NCBI GenBank assembly: GCA_039927975.1
Contig: JBDSTZ010000393.1
Coordinates: 1 to 21,184, forward strand
Direction of reading: 5' to 3'
Length of the DNA stretch: 21,184 nucleotides
Origin: JBDSTZ01 sp039927975
Lineage (GTDB): Bacteria > Pseudomonadota > Gammaproteobacteria > Burkholderiales > Burkholderiaceae_D
Shown: positions 17,353 to 21,184 of the stretch, one piece after another
Layout of the letters: each line of letters opens with the position of its first letter
How positions within the stretch are numbered: position 1 is the stretch's first letter
Made by a program: the position numbers and the translations under genes
Notes under the pieces: model-generated
Told to the model about the DNA's origin: nothing
Databases searched by the model: none
What the model saw: the letters and a program-made list of their open reading frames with translations, nothing else

Positions 17353-17375
17353 GGTCCCGCGCGCGGGGCGGGACC
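17353..17375. terminator. GC-rich hairpin between convergent genes, possible bidirectional terminator
   Basis: GGTCCCGC (17353-17360) pairs perfectly with GCGGGACC (17368-17375) around a 7-nt loop. It lies 9 bp after the amidohydrolase stop and about 25 bp beyond the amt stop. No T-run follows on either strand, so it is not a canonical intrinsic terminator; it may act with Rho or stabilise 3' ends. Confidence 0.55.
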
Positions 17376-17400
17376 GGGTAAAGCAATCAGCCTGCCGATG

Positions 17401-18588
17401 TCATTCCGGCGTCGAACCGATCTTGTGGATCGACAGGTCGGCGCCTTCGAATTCTTCTTCCGGGTCGAGCCGCAGACCCACCGTCAGTTTCAGCACGCCG
17501 TAAATCGCCGCGCCGCCGATCAGGGCAATAACGATGCCCAGCACTGTGCCGCACAACTGCGACATGAACGACACTCCACCCAGGCCGCCAAACGACTTGC
17601 TGCCGAAAATCCCGGCCGCGAGGCCACCCCAGGCGCCGCAAAGGCCGTGCAGCGGCCACACACCGAGCACGTCGTCGATCTTCCACTTATTTTGGGTCAG
17701 CGTGAACATGATGACGAAGATCGCGCCCGCCACCGCGCCGGTCACTAGCGCGCCGAGCGGATGCATCAAGTCCGAACCCGCACACACCGCCACCAGGCCA
17801 GCCAGCGGTCCGTTGTAGACGAAGCCGGGGTCGTTCTTGCCCAGCACCAGCGCGATCAGCGTACCGCCGGTCAGCGCCATCAGCGAATTGACGGCGACCA
17901 GGCCGTTCATCTTGTCGAGCGTCTGCGCGCTCATGACGTTGAAGCCGAACCAGCCAACCGTCAGAATCCAGGCGCCCAGGGCGAGGAAGGGAATGTTCGA
18001 CGGCGGGTGCGCCGCCATGCGGCCATCCTTGCCGTAACGGCCGCGCCGTGCGCCGAGCAGCAGCACCGCCGGCAGTGCCACCCAGCCGCCCACCGCGTGC
18101 ACCACCACCGAGCCGGCGAAGTCATGGAACTCGGCGCCGAACATCGATTGCAACGCGGCCTGGAAGCCGAAGCGGTGGTTCCATGCGATCCCCTCGAAGA
18201 AGGGGTAGACCAGGCCGACCAGCAGGGCGGTCGCCATCAGCTGCGGGTAGAAACGCGCGCGCTCGGCGATGCCGCCCGAGATGATCGCCGGGATGGCGGC
18301 GGCGAAGGTCAGCAGGAAGAAAAACTTGACCAGCTCATAGCCGTTCAGCGCTGTCATCGATTCGGTACTGCCGAAAAAATCGATGCCGTAGGCGACGCTG
18401 TAACCGACGAAGAAGTAGGCGATCGTCGAAATGGCGAAGTCGGCGAGGATCTTCACCAGCGCGTTCACCTGGTTTTTCTTGCGTACCGTGCCCAGTTCCA
18501 AAAAGGCGAAACCGGCGTGCATGGCCAGAATCATGATCCCGCCGAGCAGGATGAATAGTGCGTCGGCCCCAGTTTTATGTGCATCCAT
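17401..18588 (-). CDS. amt: Ammonium transporter (Amt/MEP family)
   Basis: The 395-residue protein starts MDAHKTGADALF at the ATG complementary to 18586-18588, with GGGAG about 10 nt upstream; an in-frame ATG 36 nt earlier lacks a site. About eleven membrane helices are present. The pore twin histidines are His164 in VVVHAVGG and His314 in WPLHGLCGAWGG; Asp156 in FHDFAG matches the conserved recruitment-site Asp. It conducts ammonium across the inner membrane. No signal peptide or GlnK gene is adjacent. A consensus sigma-54 promoter and two NtrC-type dyads lie upstream, so expression should rise under nitrogen limitation. It converges on the pyrimidine operon. Confidence 0.94.
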   Translation of the reverse strand: MDAHKTGADALFILLGGIMILAMHAGFAFLELGTVRKKNQVNALVKILADFAISTIAYFFVGYSVAYGIDFFGSTESMTALNGYELVKFFFLLTFAAAIPAIISGGIAERARFYPQLMATALLVGLVYPFFEGIAWNHRFGFQAALQSMFGAEFHDFAGSVVVHAVGGWVALPAVLLLGARRGRYGKDGRMAAHPPSNIPFLALGAWILTVGWFGFNVMSAQTLDKMNGLVAVNSLMALTGGTLIALVLGKNDPGFVYNGPLAGLVAVCAGSDLMHPLGALVTGAVAGAIFVIMFTLTQNKWKIDDVLGVWPLHGLCGAWGGLAAGIFGSKSFGGLGGVSFMSQLCGTVLGIVIALIGGAAIYGVLKLTVGLRLDPEEEFEGADLSIHKIGSTPE

Positions 18589-18639
18589 GCAAAAACGACT
18601 CCCTAAAAGTGTGCAATGCGTCAATAAGCACCTCCTTGG

Positions 18640-18655
18640 AGCAATATTCGTGCCA
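18640..18655 (-). promoter_or_regulatory. Sigma-54 (-24/-12) promoter of amt
   Basis: Read on the minus strand the site is TGGCACGAATATTGCT, which fits the consensus TGGCAC-N5-TTGCW at every fixed position. GG of the -24 element and GC of the -12 element have correct spacing. The predicted start near 18630 leaves a 5' leader of about 42 nt before the amt ATG at 18588. Confidence 0.88.
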
Positions 18656-18719
18656 TTTTGGTGATATGCGTCCTCTCATAGTGCAAGGGGCGCGCTGCGA
18701 TGGTGCCGTCCACAATATT

Positions 18720-18734
18720 GCACCAAAATGGTGC
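18720..18734. promoter_or_regulatory. NtrC-type binding site 1 (enhancer of amt)
   Basis: GCACCA-AAA-TGGTGC is a perfect dyad matching the known NtrC consensus (TGCACC-N5-GGTGCA); the base before it is T. Its centre, 18727, lies about 97 bp upstream of the predicted amt start, the usual place for a sigma-54 enhancer. Confidence 0.85.
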
Positions 18735-18740
18735 GACGAA

Positions 18741-18755
18741 GCGCCAAGTTGGTGA
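18741..18755. promoter_or_regulatory. NtrC-type binding site 2 (enhancer of amt)
   Basis: GCGCCA-AGT-TGGTGA matches site 1 at 10 of 12 arm positions. The centres are 21 bp apart, two helical turns, so both would lie on one DNA face as needed for cooperative NtrC binding. It is also about 110 bp upstream of the divergent dehydrogenase gene, where I see no sigma-54 promoter. Confidence 0.65.
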
Positions 18756-18864
18756 GTTTGTGTCGGTGCTTTCCTACCGCCGCTAAAGAAGAGCGCCGAT
18801 GCCGTCGTGGCCGCTCCAAGTTTAGCCTTGTCGTTTTACTTACCGACCAGCGGAGACAACGAAA

Positions 18865-20025
18865 ATGCGAGCACTCACTTACCACGGCAGCCATGAAGTC
18901 AAGGTCGACACCGTTCCCGATCCCATCCTCCAGGAGCAGGACGACGTGATCCTCAAGATCACCGCCACCGCCATCTGCGGATCGGACCTGCATATGTATC
19001 GCGGCAAAATCCCGGCGATGAAGAGCGGCGATATCCTCGGCCACGAATTCATGGGCGAAGTGGTCGACACCGGCCCCAAGGTCACCAAGCTGCAAAAGGG
19101 CGACCGCGTGGTGGTGCCCTTCGTGATCGCCTGCGGCAGCTGCTTTTTCTGCGACATGCAGCTGTTCTCCGCCTGCGAAACCACCAATCCCGACCGCGGC
19201 AGCATCATGAACAAGAAAAGCTTGCGCTCCGGCGCCGCGCTGTTCGGCTTTAGCCACCTGTACGGCGGTGTGCCCGGCGGGCAGGCCGAATACGTGCGGG
19301 TGCCGAAGGCGAATGTCGGGCCGATCAAGATCCCGACCACGCTGGCCGACGAACAGGTGCTGTTCCTGTCCGATATCCTGCCGACCGGTTACCAGGCGGT
19401 GCTCAACACCAGCGTGGGCAAGGGCGGCAGCCTGGCCATTTTCGGCGCCGGACCGGTGGGGCAGATGGCGGCGGCCAGCGCGCGCATGCTTGGCATCGAA
19501 AAGATCTTCATGGTCGACCATCACAAGTTCCGGCTCGATTTCGCCTGCCAGACCTATGGCGTCATCCCTGTCAATTTCGAGGATTGCGACGCCGCCGATT
19601 TCATTCTGCAGGCCACCGATGGCCGTGGGGTCGATGGCGTAGTCGACGCGGTCGGCTTCGAAGCCAAGGGCAGCACACTCGAAACCGTGATGACCGACAT
19701 GAAGCTCGAAGGCAGCAGCGGCAAGGCGCTGCGCCAGTGTATCGCCGCCGTGCGGCGCGGCGGCACCGTCAGCGTGCCGGGTGTGGACGCCGGCTTCATC
19801 CACGGCTTCCTGTTCGGCGATATCTTCGAGAAGGGGATCACCATCAAGGCCGGCCAGACCCACGTCCAGAAGTTCATGCCCGAGCTGCTGACCGCGATCG
19901 AGGAAGGCCGGCTCACGCCGAACGCGATCATCTCGCACCGGCTCAAGCTCGAACAGGCGGCCGAGGGCTACAAGATGTTCGACAAAAAAGAGGACAACTG
20001 CCGCAAGATCGTGCTCACGCCTTGA
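18865..20025 (+). CDS. Zinc-dependent alcohol dehydrogenase, formaldehyde-dehydrogenase-like
   Basis: The 386-residue protein is a medium-chain zinc dehydrogenase. Catalytic zinc ligands are Cys38 in AICGSDLH and His60 (with Glu61) in GHEF; a structural zinc is held by Cys90, 93, 96 and 104. The Rossmann motif IFGAGPVGQMAA is followed by an acidic residue in MVDHHKFRL, suggesting NAD. LFLSDILPTGY and GVDGVVDAVGFEA recall glutathione-independent formaldehyde dehydrogenases, so formaldehyde or a small aldehyde/alcohol is possible, but the substrate is unproven. GGAG lies about 9-10 nt before the ATG. It is divergent from amt across 276 bp and has no obvious place in pyrimidine breakdown. Confidence 0.88.
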   Translation: MRALTYHGSHEVKVDTVPDPILQEQDDVILKITATAICGSDLHMYRGKIPAMKSGDILGHEFMGEVVDTGPKVTKLQKGDRVVVPFVIACGSCFFCDMQLFSACETTNPDRGSIMNKKSLRSGAALFGFSHLYGGVPGGQAEYVRVPKANVGPIKIPTTLADEQVLFLSDILPTGYQAVLNTSVGKGGSLAIFGAGPVGQMAAASARMLGIEKIFMVDHHKFRLDFACQTYGVIPVNFEDCDAADFILQATDGRGVDGVVDAVGFEAKGSTLETVMTDMKLEGSSGKALRQCIAAVRRGGTVSVPGVDAGFIHGFLFGDIFEKGITIKAGQTHVQKFMPELLTAIEEGRLTPNAIISHRLKLEQAAEGYKMFDKKEDNCRKIVLTP

Positions 20026-20078
20026 CCGGCGACGGCAGGACAGGGAGGGCGCGCTGACGGGCAATGAGCCCTCGGCGC

Positions 20079-21184
20079 TCAGGTTTTCAGGTTCCTGAAA
20101 AAATCCAGCAGCACCTCGCCGGCGATCTCGGCGTCGTCGGCGGTCATGGTCTCGAGCCGGTTGTGACTGATGCCGCCATTGCCGCAGCGGGTGAACAGCA
20201 TGGCCACCTCGGTGATCCGCGCCATGGCCATTGCGTCATGGCCGGCGCCCGATGGCAGATCGTAACGCGGCAGGCCCGCGCGTTCCACCGCCGCCCCCAA
20301 CTGGTCCATCAGGCCCGGTGCGCAGGGCGCCGCGCTGGCCGCCACCACCTGCTCGATACGCGCCTCCACCTGGCGCCGCGCGCAGATGGCGGCGATGGCA
20401 TCCATCACATCAGCCACCGCAGCGAGCCTGACCGCGTCATCCGCCGCGCGAATGTCGAGCGACAGCTTGCAATGGCCGGCGATCACGTTGACCGAACCGT
20501 TGGGCACCTGCAGCTGGCCGACGGTGCCGACCAGCGCGTCGCCTTGAGCGCAGCGCCGCTCGACCATCAGCACGATCTCCGCCGCTGCTGCGGCGGCATC
20601 CTTGCGCATGTTCATCGGCGTCGTGCCGGCATGGCTGGCCAGCCCGGTCAAGTCGACCAGGTAGCGTGAGCTGCCGGCGATGGCGGTCACCACGCCAAGC
20701 GCCAGGCCGTGCTCCAGCAGCACCGGCCCCTGTTCGATATGCACCTCGACGAAGCCCAGCAGGCCCGCCTTGTCGCGTGCGATGCGAGGGATGGCGTCGG
20801 CATCGTGCCCCGCTTCGGCCAGCGCCTGCCGCATGCTGACGCCATCGGCGTCGCACTGGTCGAGCTGCGTCATGTCGAACTGGCCGATGACGGCCGTGCT
20901 GCCGAGGAAAGTGCTCTTGAAGCGCACGCCTTCTTCTTCGGCGAATCCGATCACTTCCAGGTGATACGGCAGCCGCTCGCCGCGCTGGTGCAAATGACGC
21001 ACGATCGCGATCGGCAGCAGGATGCCGAGCCGGCCGTCATACTTGCCGCCATCGCGCACTGTGTCGTAATGCGAGCCGGTGATCAGGGTGCGCGCATTCG
21101 CATCGTCGGCCAGGTAGCGGCCGACGACGTTGCCGACCGCGTCGATGGTCGCGGTCATGCCGGCCTCGCGCATCCACTCGGCCA
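20079..21184 (-). CDS. allC: Allantoate amidohydrolase-like M20 zinc amidase (5' end outside window)
   Basis: The visible 367 residues run to TGA (complement of 20079-20081); the frame is open to the window edge, with Ala-Glu-Trp before the Met at 21173, so that Met is probably internal and about 40 N-terminal residues are missing. The metal-site motifs are GSHYDTV, GGKYDGRLG, GFAEEEGVRF, EVHIEQGP and GISHNRLE, and LASHAGTTPMNMRKDA marks the dimerisation-domain region. The family includes allantoate amidohydrolase, which releases ammonia from allantoate in purine degradation, and N-carbamoyl-amino-acid hydrolases; the AEEEGVRF form favours allantoate. It converges on the dehydrogenase gene and is a diverged relative of the carbamoylase at 16105-17343. 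Confidence 0.85.
   Translation of the reverse strand, partial: AEWMREAGMTATIDAVGNVVGRYLADDANARTLITGSHYDTVRDGGKYDGRLGILLPIAIVRHLHQRGERLPYHLEVIGFAEEEGVRFKSTFLGSTAVIGQFDMTQLDQCDADGVSMRQALAEAGHDADAIPRIARDKAGLLGFVEVHIEQGPVLLEHGLALGVVTAIAGSSRYLVDLTGLASHAGTTPMNMRKDAAAAAAEIVLMVERRCAQGDALVGTVGQLQVPNGSVNVIAGHCKLSLDIRAADDAVRLAAVADVMDAIAAICARRQVEARIEQVVAASAAPCAPGLMDQLGAAVERAGLPRYDLPSGAGHDAMAMARITEVAMLFTRCGNGGISHNRLETMTADDAEIAGEVLLDFFRNLKT

Noticed and set aside
20026..20078. Terminator between the convergent dehydrogenase and allC-like genes
   Set aside because: Only short competing stems (GGGC/GCCC, or GAGGGC at 20045-20050 with GCCCTC at 20068-20073) and no T-run; too weak to annotate.

Overview
The window is high-GC DNA with dense genes, short intergenic gaps and Shine-Dalgarno starts. 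The protein families and the codon usage fit a betaproteobacterium of the Oxalobacteraceae (Massilia/Duganella/Telluria type). That placement is my inference from recall; no marker gene is present. I saw no mobile element, CRISPR array, rRNA or tRNA. No stretch longer than 300 bp lacks a gene; the longest gap is 18589-18864 (276 bp) and it holds nitrogen-control sites.

Left part (1-5072). Pyrimidine nucleoside salvage comes first: the tail of thymidine phosphorylase (deoA), cytidine deaminase (cdd), and a two-part deaminase-like protein overlapping the end of cdd with no normal start codon. Then, on the minus strand, come a small VOC protein paired with an SnoaL/SgcJ-like protein, and a three-gene unit: a small membrane protein, a LytS-type histidine kinase and a LytTR response regulator, read in that order.

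Centre (5073-17343). This is a complete reductive pyrimidine degradation locus. Two regulators, a RutR-like TetR protein and a MocR-type PLP regulator, are read leftward. Diverging from them is a run of seven genes: omega-amino acid:pyruvate transaminase, methylmalonate-semialdehyde dehydrogenase, preT, preA, an NCS1 transporter, dihydropyrimidinase and an N-carbamoyl-beta-alanine amidohydrolase. Together they can import uracil or thymine, reduce the ring (PreTA), open it (hydantoinase fold), release CO2 and NH3 (M20 amidase), transaminate beta-alanine or beta-aminoisobutyrate, and oxidise the semialdehyde to acetyl- or propionyl-CoA. The divergent gap 7244-7414 holds a RutR-like palindrome and a direct repeat, which are candidate operators for the two regulators.

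Right part (17344-21184). A hairpin separates the operon from a convergent ammonium transporter gene (amt). Upstream of amt is a consensus sigma-54 promoter with two NtrC-type dyads 21 bp apart, so nitrogen control is very likely. Divergent from amt is a zinc alcohol/formaldehyde dehydrogenase-like gene, and the window ends inside an allantoate amidohydrolase-like gene. The overall theme is recovery of nitrogen and carbon from nucleobases.
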